This document shows positions 50,462-58,856 of a stretch of 64,000 nucleotides of DNA, in pieces (positions within the stretch are counted from its first letter, which is position 1; each line of letters begins with the position of its first letter). Made by a program: the position numbers and the translations under genes. The notes beneath the pieces are model-generated. The model was given only the letters and a program-made list of their open reading frames with translations. It did not search any database and had not been told where the DNA came from. This DNA comes from Xylocopa sonorina (Eukaryota; Arthropoda; Insecta; Hymenoptera; Apidae). The stretch is taken from positions 434,001-498,000 of the forward strand of contig NW_027490113.1 of NCBI RefSeq assembly GCF_050948175.1, read 5' to 3'.

Positions 50462-51197
50462 GTTCTAATCCAGCATCCGAACGATGCACTTCCGATCCGA
50501 GCAATAGGCTCATTCGCAACGAGCAATTAGCTCTAATGCATTCGTCTCTATCCATACTCCCATAGCGGAGTCCATTCGATACTTTATACTATTTCTAATT
50601 CTCATTGTAATCGCTAGTCAGTAACTTAGAATTTAGTCAAGTGTATCTAGTATAGTGAAATCATAGAATATAGTTTATTTTTACCAGATTCAAAGTATCT
50701 TTATTCGAGTTCAAATACAATTCCTTAATTCTACTCCACGGGTACGCTCGCGATTATTCTATTTCTATATCTCATCTGCGATAGTCTTGAGGCTCGACGA
50801 CTAGAGCGAACCAGCGCTTAGTTGCTCCATCCTCACTTCTACCGTATACAGAATATCTTGCGCCCAGGTTGATCCCGGTAAGCTAGAGCGAACCAACGCT
50901 TAGCCGCGCCGTACTCGACCGAAGTTCAAGTATTCTCGACGAGCCTTGCACCTCCGACAAAGCGTACACGACGCGCGGGGAGGAGAGAGTTTATTCGTCG
51001 TCTCGCTCGGGAATACGTGGGTGATGCACCGGAATATTCAATTTCCTGCGTTCGAGTCCTGGTTCCTGTGAAGGAGGTTTCCTTCGCCGCACGACCCGTA
51101 CCTCCGTTCCAGCCGTACGCCGCCGCCATCCCGGTTGCGGATCCAAGGCGCTCCAGGTACCTGGAAAGAGAAATCAGACAGTAGAATCAAGCCATCA

Positions 51198-51207
51198 CAA
51201 GGTAAGT
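51198..51207 (+). promoter_or_regulatory. Consensus splice-donor-like site in LTR
   Basis: CAAG-GTAAGT, with GT at 51202-51203, matches the metazoan 5' splice-site consensus. It lies upstream of the gag ATG and is repeated in the second LTR at about 58637. No matching spliced ORF is evident, so use is unproven. Confidence 0.35.
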
Positions 51208-51352
51208 TTCGTGTTAATTACCGTTTTATCGAGTCCGAAACGCCAACGAACCCGGTCCGGACGCAATTCGCGTTATTTTCGGGAACGGTTACGACTTTGT
51301 GCCACCGTTGCGAGCGCAACCGCACCTCGGGACGTGACACGAAAGTTATTTT

Positions 51353-51370
51353 TGGTGACAGCGGTGGGAT
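51353..51370 (+). other. Primer-binding site, tRNA-Leu type
   Basis: TGGTGACAGCGGTGGGAT follows the LTR end after 13 bases. From memory it is complementary to the 3' end of a eukaryotic tRNA-Leu (AAG/TAG type), with one mismatch in 18. Minus-strand DNA synthesis would start here. The same sequence follows the second LTR (58788-58805). Confidence 0.7.
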
Positions 51371-51421
51371 AGCCCCGCGTTTCCTCCGGAAATTCTGCCG
51401 AAAGGAACCGCGAAACTAGAT

Positions 51422-52741
51422 ATGGCAACCCGGACTCCGACAAAAACGCGCCAGCAGACACAGCGAGCCGCCGCGATGGCCGATTCCGAACGCGAAAAAC
51501 GCACTAGCAGAACGCTTGATTTCCAAGACGCTATCGCCGAGCCTCTTCCTAGTACCGCGCAACAAAATACTTCCGCGAAAAATACGAAAGCGACCGATCC
51601 GAGTAATGCCGCGTTGCTCCAGCAAATAGAAATTTTACGCCGTGAATTAGAATCTATTCGCAGAACGCCTGATTTAACGCGCGACGATACTGTTTCTCTA
51701 GATATTCCTCGGGGAAATCCGCTTTCCGGACATAATTCGAGCTCCGATTTCAATACAAATAGTTCGCAACACGACGAGCTATCGCTTAAGCAGGCCCTCG
51801 AAGCCGTGCCGACATTCGATGGTCAGAACATTCCTATTCTTCAGTTTACCCGAGCGTGTAAACGCGCTTATGAGCTTATCCCTAATGGGTGCGAGCGAAC
51901 TTTCACACGCCTGCTTAAGGGAAAACTCAAGGGTCGTGCCTACGCCGCGCTAGAAGACGAGCCGTGTTACACAATACTCGAATTAACGGACGTTCTTCGC
52001 AGCACTTTTTGCTCCGTAAAATCAGCTCATCATTATCGGGGTGAACTTGCTAATATATTTATGCGCGCGAACGAGCACATTCTAGATTACATCGGTCGAG
52101 TAAAAGATCTTAGAACCGCTATAATTGATTGCGAAAGGCTTGCTCGACGAGACACACCGGAATCGCTCGATGACGTAGACGCGCTCACCCTACAATGTTT
52201 TAAAGACGGTCTCATTCCGGAAATTCGAATGCAAATGACTGTAAATTCATTCGGTACATTGCGAGAAACGTTCGCTCGAGCGCGGGAGCTCTATCAAATG
52301 CACGAACGTGATTGCAACCGACTAGGTAGATCGCGTGCCGCGCGACCAGAATCGCGCGAAAAACCAGCCGAAATTATTTGCCGAAAATGCAATAATATCG
52401 GACATTACGCGACCGAGTGTCGGCTCAGACCGCCATCGCCGTACCGACCGCAGGAATACTTGCGATCCAGGGACGTACCGCCTCCTACTCGAGGCCCCGC
52501 GTACGAACAACCGAGACAAATCGTAGCCAGGGACGCGCCCAAATTTTGTCGCTATTGCAAGACCCCGGGGCACGAAATAGGCGAGTGCCGCAAAAGACAG
52601 TACAACAACGCGGTAAATAAAAATTCGGGAAACGACAATGGCCTCCGCACCCGCCGCGAGACAGGTGGCGAGGCCGCGCACCAAGTCCGTCCTCTCGCCG
52701 CGAACAACTCCAACGCGGAAATCGACGAAACGCCGCGATAA
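51422..52741 (+). CDS. gag: Gag polyprotein, element A
   Basis: 439 codons, intact. The ATG is the first after the primer-binding site. The N-terminal ~115 residues are polar and S/T/R-rich. Residues ~120-300 form the capsid-like retrotransposon Gag core (ALEAVPTFDG, then FTRLLKGKLKGRAYAAL and DGLIPEIR). Two zinc knuckles follow: C320-x2-C-x4-H-x4-C333 (CRKCNNIGHYATEC) and C377-x2-C-x4-H-x4-C390 (CRYCKTPGHEIGEC), approximate positions. Gag assembles the virus-like particle and binds element RNA. It overlaps pol by about 120 bases; pol lies in the -1 frame and a GGGAAAC heptamer lies in the overlap. B has an almost identical copy with two amino-acid changes. Confidence 0.93.
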   Translation: MATRTPTKTRQQTQRAAAMADSEREKRTSRTLDFQDAIAEPLPSTAQQNTSAKNTKATDPSNAALLQQIEILRRELESIRRTPDLTRDDTVSLDIPRGNPLSGHNSSSDFNTNSSQHDELSLKQALEAVPTFDGQNIPILQFTRACKRAYELIPNGCERTFTRLLKGKLKGRAYAALEDEPCYTILELTDVLRSTFCSVKSAHHYRGELANIFMRANEHILDYIGRVKDLRTAIIDCERLARRDTPESLDDVDALTLQCFKDGLIPEIRMQMTVNSFGTLRETFARARELYQMHERDCNRLGRSRAARPESREKPAEIICRKCNNIGHYATECRLRPPSPYRPQEYLRSRDVPPPTRGPAYEQPRQIVARDAPKFCRYCKTPGHEIGECRKRQYNNAVNKNSGNDNGLRTRRETGGEAAHQVRPLAANNSNAEIDETPR

Positions 52742-53913
52742 ACATAACCGGAAAAACTAGCACGCCAAACGTAATTTTAAAATCCGATCTTCTAATTTCA
52801 CCAACTCGCTTCATGGTGGACACTGGGGCGGAAATAAATATTATAAAACGTTCGGCTCTAAAAGCATCCGCGCGAATCGATAAGTCCGAGATCGTCATAA
52901 TAACAGGGGTAACCGATGGCAAAACCGCAACCTTAGGGACGGTGAATCTTGTCATTTTCGGTCGCGTCGTTCCTTTTAATGTGGTCGAGGATGATTTTCC
53001 CCTTAAACCAAGCGGGATCCTCGGCTCCGGGTTCTGTATGGACGCAGAAATCTCTTTTCCAAATAAAATAATCAAATGGAATGGTAAGAGAATTCCTTTC
53101 GAAGACGATATCGAAGCACTCGAGGAACCGTCACCGGAGTCGAAAATAAAGCCTCTCCTATCGCCGAAACGTAAACAAGCGCCGCGCACGGAATCTATTC
53201 CCCCTCCGCCGCCGCGCCCGCCGCGTAAATCATCGCCTCCGCTGAAACGCGATGCAACAACGAAATCGAAGCCTCGAACGCGAGACAAAGCAGCTTCTCC
53301 GAAGTCAGGAGACCGTATCTCCATTCCGCCGAGATCAAATATCGGTATCAAGGTCCGCGTTGTTAATTCGAACCTCGCGGAAGGTATAATTCCTCGTATC
53401 GATCTTGCGCCGGGTATATTTTTCGGTAACGCTCTCGTCAGAGTAATTCGGGGCAAAGCGGTAACTCGAATAATTAATTCATCCGACCGCGCCGTCGAAA
53501 TCGCGTTACCAGAAATCATACTTGAGCCCGCGCAAATCATGACTCCCCTCCATAAGGAGGAAAGTCCATCGCTCTATCCGGTTTTTTCTAAATCCAACGT
53601 ATCCGCCGTACCGACCGGCTCATCCCAAAAGGGAAAAACTTCTATTTCTTTCTCGAGTCAGACACCATATTCGACACTCGAAACTCCTCCTTCGCGTTGC
53701 AAAATCGCGAATGTTCAACAGATCTCTTATGCTCAGGCGGTTAAAAATAATGTACAACAGTCGCCGTTAAAACAAACATCGAAATCCGCCAATCCTTCGA
53801 AATCTCGTCTAGATCGACTTCTTAGTCTCCTCCGTCTCGACCACCTCAACGCAGAGGAAAGAGAGCACGTCGTCCGTCTCGTTCAAAAGCACGCAGGAGC
53901 TTTTTCACATTGA
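52621..53913 (+). CDS. pol: Pol N-terminal part: retropepsin-like protease and linker, element A
   Basis: Open from 52621 in the -1 frame relative to gag; first ATG at 52813. The protease active-site triplet is DTG (MVDTGAEINII, about 52819-52827), with a later ILGSGF motif (about 53020) standing for the hydrophobic-Gly flap-side motif of retropepsins. A basic, proline-rich linker follows (about 53160-53330), then a conserved leader to the reverse transcriptase (LLRLDHLNAEEREHVVRLV). The frame ends at 53913 because of an extra A in the run 53885-53888 (four A here, three in element B), which cuts the protease from the rest of Pol. The protease would mature Gag and Pol in the particle. Confidence 0.85.
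   Translation, partial: KFGKRQWPPHPPRDRWRGRAPSPSSRREQLQRGNRRNAAINITGKTSTPNVILKSDLLISPTRFMVDTGAEINIIKRSALKASARIDKSEIVIITGVTDGKTATLGTVNLVIFGRVVPFNVVEDDFPLKPSGILGSGFCMDAEISFPNKIIKWNGKRIPFEDDIEALEEPSPESKIKPLLSPKRKQAPRTESIPPPPPRPPRKSSPPLKRDATTKSKPRTRDKAASPKSGDRISIPPRSNIGIKVRVVNSNLAEGIIPRIDLAPGIFFGNALVRVIRGKAVTRIINSSDRAVEIALPEIILEPAQIMTPLHKEESPSLYPVFSKSNVSAVPTGSSQKGKTSISFSSQTPYSTLETPPSRCKIANVQQISYAQAVKNNVQQSPLKQTSKSANPSKSRLDRLLSLLRLDHLNAEEREHVVRLVQKHAGAFSH
52627..52633 (+). promoter_or_regulatory. -1 ribosomal frameshift slippery heptamer (GGGAAAC)
   Basis: In the gag frame it reads G-GGA-AAC, the canonical X-XXY-YYZ register. The pol frame has a stop at 52618-52620 and is open from 52621, so the heptamer sits just inside the overlap. 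Slippage here would move ribosomes into pol before the gag stop at 52739-52741. The same heptamer is at 60062-60068 in element B. A downstream pseudoknot was not folded. Confidence 0.72.
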
Positions 53914-53983
53914 GGGGGATAAATTAGGGCATACGTCAGCAACCACGCATAAGATTCCAACCGTCGACGACCGCCCCGTCAAT

Positions 53984-56900
53984 GTGAAACAATACCGGTT
54001 CCCACCAGCTCATAAGGAGGAGATTCGACGACAAGTCGACAAATTTTTACAAAATGGTGTCATCTCTCCGTCAAAATCACCATATAATTCGCCATTGTGG
54101 GTTGTCCCAAAGAAACCGGACTCCTTGGGCAACAAGCAATGGCGCGTCGTCATCGACTACCGCGCACTCAATGAGAAATCTGTCGCCGATGCCTATCCCC
54201 TCCCTTGCATTACCGAGATACTTGATCAGCTCGGGAGCGCGAAGTATTTTAGTACATTCGATCTCGCGAGCGGATTTCACCAGATCCCAATGGAGCCCGC
54301 CGATGCTCCCAAAACCGCTTTTTCGACGCCTCACGGGCATTATGAATTTAAAAGAATGCCATTCGGATTAAAAAATGCGCCAGCGACGTTCCAACGACTT
54401 ATGGACAATGTCCTGTCCGGTCTCCAGGGGAACGAAATTTTCGTCTATTTGGACGACATTGTTATCTACGCTAGCTCTCTTCAAGAACATCGACTTAAAT
54501 TCGAGAAATTAACTCAACGGCTCAAAGAAGCTAATTTAGTATTGCAGCCGGATAAGTGCGAATTCTTGAGGAGAGAAGTAAGCTATTTGGGTCATATTAT
54601 CAGTGAGCACGGTGTAAAACCTGACCCTGCGAAAATTAGCGCCGTCAAAAATTTTCCGCGCCCGCGCAACGCGAAACAGATCAAACAATTCCTCGGGCTC
54701 GCGGGATACTACAGGCGGTTCATCGCAAATTTTTCCAATATTGCTAAGCCACTTACAAATTTGTTAAAAAAAGACGCGCCCTTTGTATGGCGTAACGAGC
54801 AAGAGAATTCATTCGTCAAACTCCGAGATTGCCTATGCGAAGCGCCTATCTTGCAGTACCCCAACTTTAAACAACCATTCGTGATAACGACCGACGCGTC
54901 CGCCGAAGCTATTGGTGCTATCTTGAGTCAAGGACCAATAGGCCGCGACTTGCCAATCGCGTACACGTCGCGACTGTTAAACGCTGCGGAGAAAAACTAC
55001 TCCACGATCGAGAAGGAGTGCCTGGCGATTGTCTACGCCGTCCATTACTTTCGTCCATACATATACGGTAATCAATTCAAACTCGTTACCGACCATCGAC
55101 CGTTAGTGTGGATGAATTCGGTCAAGGACACGTCTAGTAGACTCGTACGGTGGAGGCTTAAGTTAGCGGAATTTGACTACGAGATGGTCTATAAAAGTGG
55201 AAAAACGAACCTTAATGCGGACGCATTGTCGCGGAATCCCGCTCAAATTTTTCCGCTCTCGTATTCAGAAAACTCGGAGGACGACATCTTCGATGTGCCT
55301 CCGGAAACCCGTAAAAAGTATACCACACTAGCGCCTCCTCCTACTCCGGTAACATCAGAACCTGAATTACCGACTCCAGGCACATCCTTCCGTACCAACA
55401 CAGCATCTCCTCCGCAAGTCGCCAGCGACAGCACCGACTTCTATACTCCTGCTCCAAATGAATTTTTCCGACGCGAACCTCTGTTTAATTTCAGCCGTGA
55501 CGCATTATCAACGCGACGAGACAATGTAGTTGTCTTCGTCACGCAATCTGGGCACCCCTATGACACGGGCGCCAAAGATCTAGCGAACACTGAAAAATTC
55601 CTCCTAAACAAAAATCACGTCCTTACCAAAGCCAAAGTCATAAAAATCGGAAACGAATTCCAAATCCAGCTTCCAATCATCGAACATTCCACCAGATCAA
55701 TCAATTTCCAGACCGTAATAGAAACATTCAGATCCTTGTGCGACGTTGTAAACGAATTACAATTACAAACATTTAGTATCGCACAAACCTATCTAGACTC
55801 CGTATCCTGGTCCCGAATCCAGAAAATCCTTCAGGACCTGTTTTATGAAACAACTGTCCAGATTACGGTCTGCCAGGGCCTCATTAAAACCCCTTCGGTC
55901 GAAGAGCGACTGAAAATAATAAGAGAAAACCACGACTCCCCTGTGGGAGGTCACAAAGGGGTTAATAAAACTTATTCTCGCATCAGACAACAATACTTTT
56001 GGCCAAACATGAAAACACAAATACAAGAATATATTGGCAAATGCAAAAGTTGTCAGACAGAGAAACTGGTCCGGGTAAAGACCAGACAGCCTCTCACTTT
56101 AACCGACACCCCTGGCAGGGCATTCGATAAGATTTCAATGGACGTAATGGGTCCTCTTCCCGAAACTTCCGACGGTTATACAAGTATCCTCACGATCCAA
56201 GATCTCCTCACTAAATACTCAGTCGCAGTTCCTCTCAAAACCACCACCGCAGTAGACATTGCCGAAGCTTTAATAAAAGAATTCATTTGTAAGTACGGAT
56301 GCCCGAAAGGCATACTCACGGACCAAGGTTCGAACTTTATAAACAGCTTGATTAAAGCCATAGCAATCAAATTCCGTATTAAGCAATACAAGTCCACTGC
56401 GTTCCATCCACAGACAAACGGGTCCGTTGAACGATCTCACCACGTCCTGGCCGAATATCTGAAGCATTACATAGAGTCGAGTAACGATTGGGTGAATTGG
56501 TTACCGTATGCAATGTTTTCATACAACACCAGTGTGCACGAGGGTACATTATACACCCCACACGAACTAGTGTTCGGCAGGATAGCTAGGACGCCGTCAG
56601 CCACTCCTTTTCAGGACAGCTCTGATAACGAAACTTATAGCGACTATCTTATACAACTTCAGGAGAAAATCTCGAAATCTCAGGATTTGGCTAAAGCCAA
56701 TCTAGACAATGCGAAACGCCGTTCTAAATATTATTATGACCGAAATCTCAATGTCCAAAACTTCGAGGTAGGCCAATGGGTCTATCTTTTAAAAGAGCCG
56801 AACAAACATAAGTTCCAGGCACAGTATTCTGGACCGTACCGTATCCTCGAAATTTTGGGCAATTGTAATGTTAAGCTGAATGTAAAAGGGCGCCATAAAA

Positions 56901-57532
56901 TTGTTCATACGAACAAAATCAAAATTTGTAAACGAATGCATAGTATGCAGAGTGTGGATGCTAGTGAAAGAAAAGTGCGAAAAACTGAAAATGAAGTCAG
57001 TGAGAGCAGTGACATTCAAACGAACGCTGAAAGTGAAAGCGACGAAAGTGCCTGCAATCCGAAGGAAGCCCGCAGTCACGGTCCAATCTCCAAACGTTAT
57101 CGCCAGGATCAACCAGGCGAAAAACCTCAGATTCCGCAGCATCCAGCCGACAGGACCAAGAGAAGGATCCAGCATCCCGAAATCTACCCAACAGACAAGA
57201 GATCTCGGCATGGCCGAGATTCTTTTTCCAAGGGGGGTGGTGTAACGTCAGGCGTACCGCCTGCCACCCTCCGGCGTCCACCTCATCATCCCCAGCATCC
57301 GTATCCGGAGCCCCTGCACACGGGCCACCCGCCGACTCGCCGTCCTTACAGAAGGAGACAAAGGTACGAGAGGGAAGAAGGATGCAGCATGCCGCGCCCA
57401 CGCGCGATCTCCACACACGAGGGGGAGGACTTCACCCCGCATTACGAGGGCGAGGAGCTCTCCGACTCATACTGGGTCGAATCCCCAGCGATCACGAAGC
57501 CCTATACGTACTTCTCGTACATGTGGGATTAG
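53984..57532 (+). CDS. pol: Pol: reverse transcriptase, RNase H, integrase, element A
   Basis: 1182 codons from a GTG. This start is only the first open point after the frameshift, not a natural start. Reverse transcriptase: FSTFDLASGFHQ (~89-100), FGLKNAPATFQR (~127-138), catalytic YLDD (155-158). RNase H: TTDAS (D304), TIEKE (~341-345), VTDHRP (D370), ALSR (~414). Integrase: zinc finger H650, H657, C687, C690; catalytic D720, D780, E816 (35 residues between the last two); GPY motif at ~950. No chromodomain seen. The tail (~985-1085) is charged, and from residue ~1087 the frame runs into the 3' LTR for about 97 codons to a stop at 57530. All catalytic residues are present, but in this copy the part is out of frame with the protease. 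Confidence 0.92.
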   Translation: MKQYRFPPAHKEEIRRQVDKFLQNGVISPSKSPYNSPLWVVPKKPDSLGNKQWRVVIDYRALNEKSVADAYPLPCITEILDQLGSAKYFSTFDLASGFHQIPMEPADAPKTAFSTPHGHYEFKRMPFGLKNAPATFQRLMDNVLSGLQGNEIFVYLDDIVIYASSLQEHRLKFEKLTQRLKEANLVLQPDKCEFLRREVSYLGHIISEHGVKPDPAKISAVKNFPRPRNAKQIKQFLGLAGYYRRFIANFSNIAKPLTNLLKKDAPFVWRNEQENSFVKLRDCLCEAPILQYPNFKQPFVITTDASAEAIGAILSQGPIGRDLPIAYTSRLLNAAEKNYSTIEKECLAIVYAVHYFRPYIYGNQFKLVTDHRPLVWMNSVKDTSSRLVRWRLKLAEFDYEMVYKSGKTNLNADALSRNPAQIFPLSYSENSEDDIFDVPPETRKKYTTLAPPPTPVTSEPELPTPGTSFRTNTASPPQVASDSTDFYTPAPNEFFRREPLFNFSRDALSTRRDNVVVFVTQSGHPYDTGAKDLANTEKFLLNKNHVLTKAKVIKIGNEFQIQLPIIEHSTRSINFQTVIETFRSLCDVVNELQLQTFSIAQTYLDSVSWSRIQKILQDLFYETTVQITVCQGLIKTPSVEERLKIIRENHDSPVGGHKGVNKTYSRIRQQYFWPNMKTQIQEYIGKCKSCQTEKLVRVKTRQPLTLTDTPGRAFDKISMDVMGPLPETSDGYTSILTIQDLLTKYSVAVPLKTTTAVDIAEALIKEFICKYGCPKGILTDQGSNFINSLIKAIAIKFRIKQYKSTAFHPQTNGSVERSHHVLAEYLKHYIESSNDWVNWLPYAMFSYNTSVHEGTLYTPHELVFGRIARTPSATPFQDSSDNETYSDYLIQLQEKISKSQDLAKANLDNAKRRSKYYYDRNLNVQNFEVGQWVYLLKEPNKHKFQAQYSGPYRILEILGNCNVKLNVKGRHKIVHTNKIKICKRMHSMQSVDASERKVRKTENEVSESSDIQTNAESESDESACNPKEARSHGPISKRYRQDQPGEKPQIPQHPADRTKRRIQHPEIYPTDKRSRHGRDSFSKGGGVTSGVPPATLRRPPHHPQHPYPEPLHTGHPPTRRPYRRRQRYEREEGCSMPRPRAISTHEGEDFTPHYEGEELSDSYWVESPAITKPYTYFSYMWD
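57202..57220 (+). other. 8-bp hairpin before the polypurine tract
   Basis: ATCTCGGC and GCCGAGAT form a perfect 8-bp stem around the 3-base loop ATG, ending ten bases before the polypurine tract. It lies inside the Pol frame. Whether it matters for plus-strand priming or is chance is unknown. Confidence 0.4.
57230..57240 (+). other. Polypurine tract, element A
   Basis: AAGGGGGGTGG directly abuts the 3' LTR start TGTAACG. This is the expected plus-strand primer position. The tract also encodes the Gly run just before Pol enters the LTR. Confidence 0.8.
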
Positions 57533-58774
57533 AATAAGCACACTACTCATATATGTACATACACACCAACACACACCTAGATTTAAGTAAATATATGTAT
57601 ATATTTCATTCATGCACGGCTATGTTCCGTGCACTCGCGCGCACACTCGACGCTCGCGGCTCACGCTTAACGCGGGCCGCGCCCCACTCCGAACGGCCGC
57701 CCCACCACGAGGGCCGAGCGGCCGCCCTACTCCGACCGTCCGCCCCACCGCGAGGGCCCAGCGACTCGCGCGCCGCGCGACCCGAGGAGGTCGCGGACGC
57801 GAGATCCGAGAGTCAGTTCCAATCTCACCTCCGAACGGGAGAGTTGGTATCTCATCTCCGAACTGGAGAGTTCGTATCTCATCTCCGAACCGAGGAGTTC
57901 TAATCCAGCATCCGAACGATGCACTTCCGATCCGAGCAATAGGCTCATTCGCAACGAGCAATTAGCTCTAATGCATTCGTCTCTATCCATACTCCCATAG
58001 CGGAGTCCATTCGATACTTTATACTATTTCTAATTCTCATTGTAATCGCTAGTCAGTAACTTAGAATTTAGTCAAGTGTATCTAGTATAGTGAAATCATA
58101 GAATATAGTTTATTTTTACCAGATTCAAAGTATCTTTATTCGAGTTCAAATACAATTCCTTAATTCTACTCCACGGGTACGCTCGCGATTATTCTATTTC
58201 TATATCTCATCTGCGATAGTCTTGAGGCTCGACGACTAGAGCGAACCAGCGCTTAGTTGCTCCATCCTCACTTCTACCGTATACAGAATATCTTGCGCCC
58301 AGGTTGATCCCGGTAAGCTAGAGCGAACCAACGCTTAGCCGCGCCGTACTCGACCGAAGTTCAAGTATTCTCGACGAGCCTTGCACCTCCGACAAAGCGT
58401 ACACGACGCGCGGGGAGGAGAGAGTTTATTCGTCGTCTCGCTCGGGAATACGTGGGTGATGCACCGGAATATTCAATTTCCTGCGTTCGAGTCCTGGTTC
58501 CTGTGAAGGAGGTTTCCTTCGCCGCACGACCCGTACCTCCGTTCCAGCCGTACGCCGCCGCCATCCCGGTTGCGGATCCAAGGCGCTCCAGGTACCTGGA
58601 AAGAGAAATCAGACAGTAGAATCAAGCCATCACAAGGTAAGTTTCGTGTTAATTACCGTTTTATCGAGTCCGAAACGCCAACGAACCCGGTCCGGACGCA
58701 ATTCGCGTTATTTTCGGGAACGGTTACGACTTTGTGCCACCGTTGCGAGCGCAACCGCACCTCGGGACGTGACA
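57241..58774 (+). repeat. Shared LTR between elements A and B (1534 bp)
   Basis: It is the 3' LTR of A (after the polypurine tract) and at the same time the 5' LTR of B (followed by primer-binding site and gag). It differs from 49725-51339 by about ten substitutions within the first ~480 bases and by three fewer 27-bp units; the remaining ~1.05 kb appear identical. Confidence 0.9.
57816..57896 (+). repeat. 27-bp minisatellite, three units, in shared LTR
   Basis: Three 27-base units in place of the six in the left LTR, followed by the same degenerate unit. A change of three whole units by replication slippage or unequal pairing explains the 81-bp difference. Confidence 0.9.
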
Positions 58775-58787
58775 CGAAAGTTATTTT

Positions 58788-58805
58788 TGGTGACAGCGGT
58801 GGGAT
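58788..58805 (+). other. Primer-binding site of element B, tRNA-Leu type
   Basis: Same 18 bases as at 51353-51370, thirteen bases after the LTR end. Confidence 0.65.
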
Positions 58806-58856
58806 AGCCCCGCGTTTCCTCCGGAAATTCTGCCGAAAGGAACCGCGAAACTAGAT

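Larger units (their letters stand above)
49725..51339 (+). repeat. 5' LTR of element A (1615 bp)
   Basis: Starts TGTAACGTCA and ends GGACGTGACA, which are inverse complements at 8 of 10 positions. It matches 57241-58774 except for about ten substitutions, all in the first ~480 bases, and an 81-bp length difference in a 27-bp repeat. Its first ~290 bases are an open frame that matches the C-terminus of Pol (ends at 50016). It also contains a TATA-like string and a splice-donor-like AAG-GTAAGT. Confidence 0.88.
49725..58774 (+). mobile_element. Ty3/Gypsy LTR retrotransposon, element A (9050 bp)
   Basis: Order: LTR (49725-51339), primer-binding site, gag, pol (protease, reverse transcriptase, RNase H, integrase), polypurine tract, LTR (57241-58774). 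RT before integrase identifies the Gypsy type. It is inserted in a satellite monomer at 'ttgctag', which in intact monomers continues with 'gaaatag'. No env-like third ORF is present. The right LTR is shared with element B, so the 3' target-site duplication lies outside the window. Pol carries a 1-nt frameshift at 53885-53888. Confidence 0.92.

Noticed and set aside
50037..50555. Overlapping open frames in both strands of the LTR with a 9-residue repeat
   Set aside because: They follow from the 27-bp minisatellite being a multiple of three. Six and three units both remain open, and no start context or conserved domain supports coding.
51046..51062. tRNA-like B box ('gcgttcgagtcc') in the LTR
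   Set aside because: No A box at a suitable distance and no cloverleaf could be drawn; probably chance.
52485..53540. 351-codon open frame on the - strand of element A (and 59920-61041 in B)
   Set aside because: It is the shadow of the protease/linker region, produced by its GC-rich codon bias; the + frame has DTG and other family motifs.
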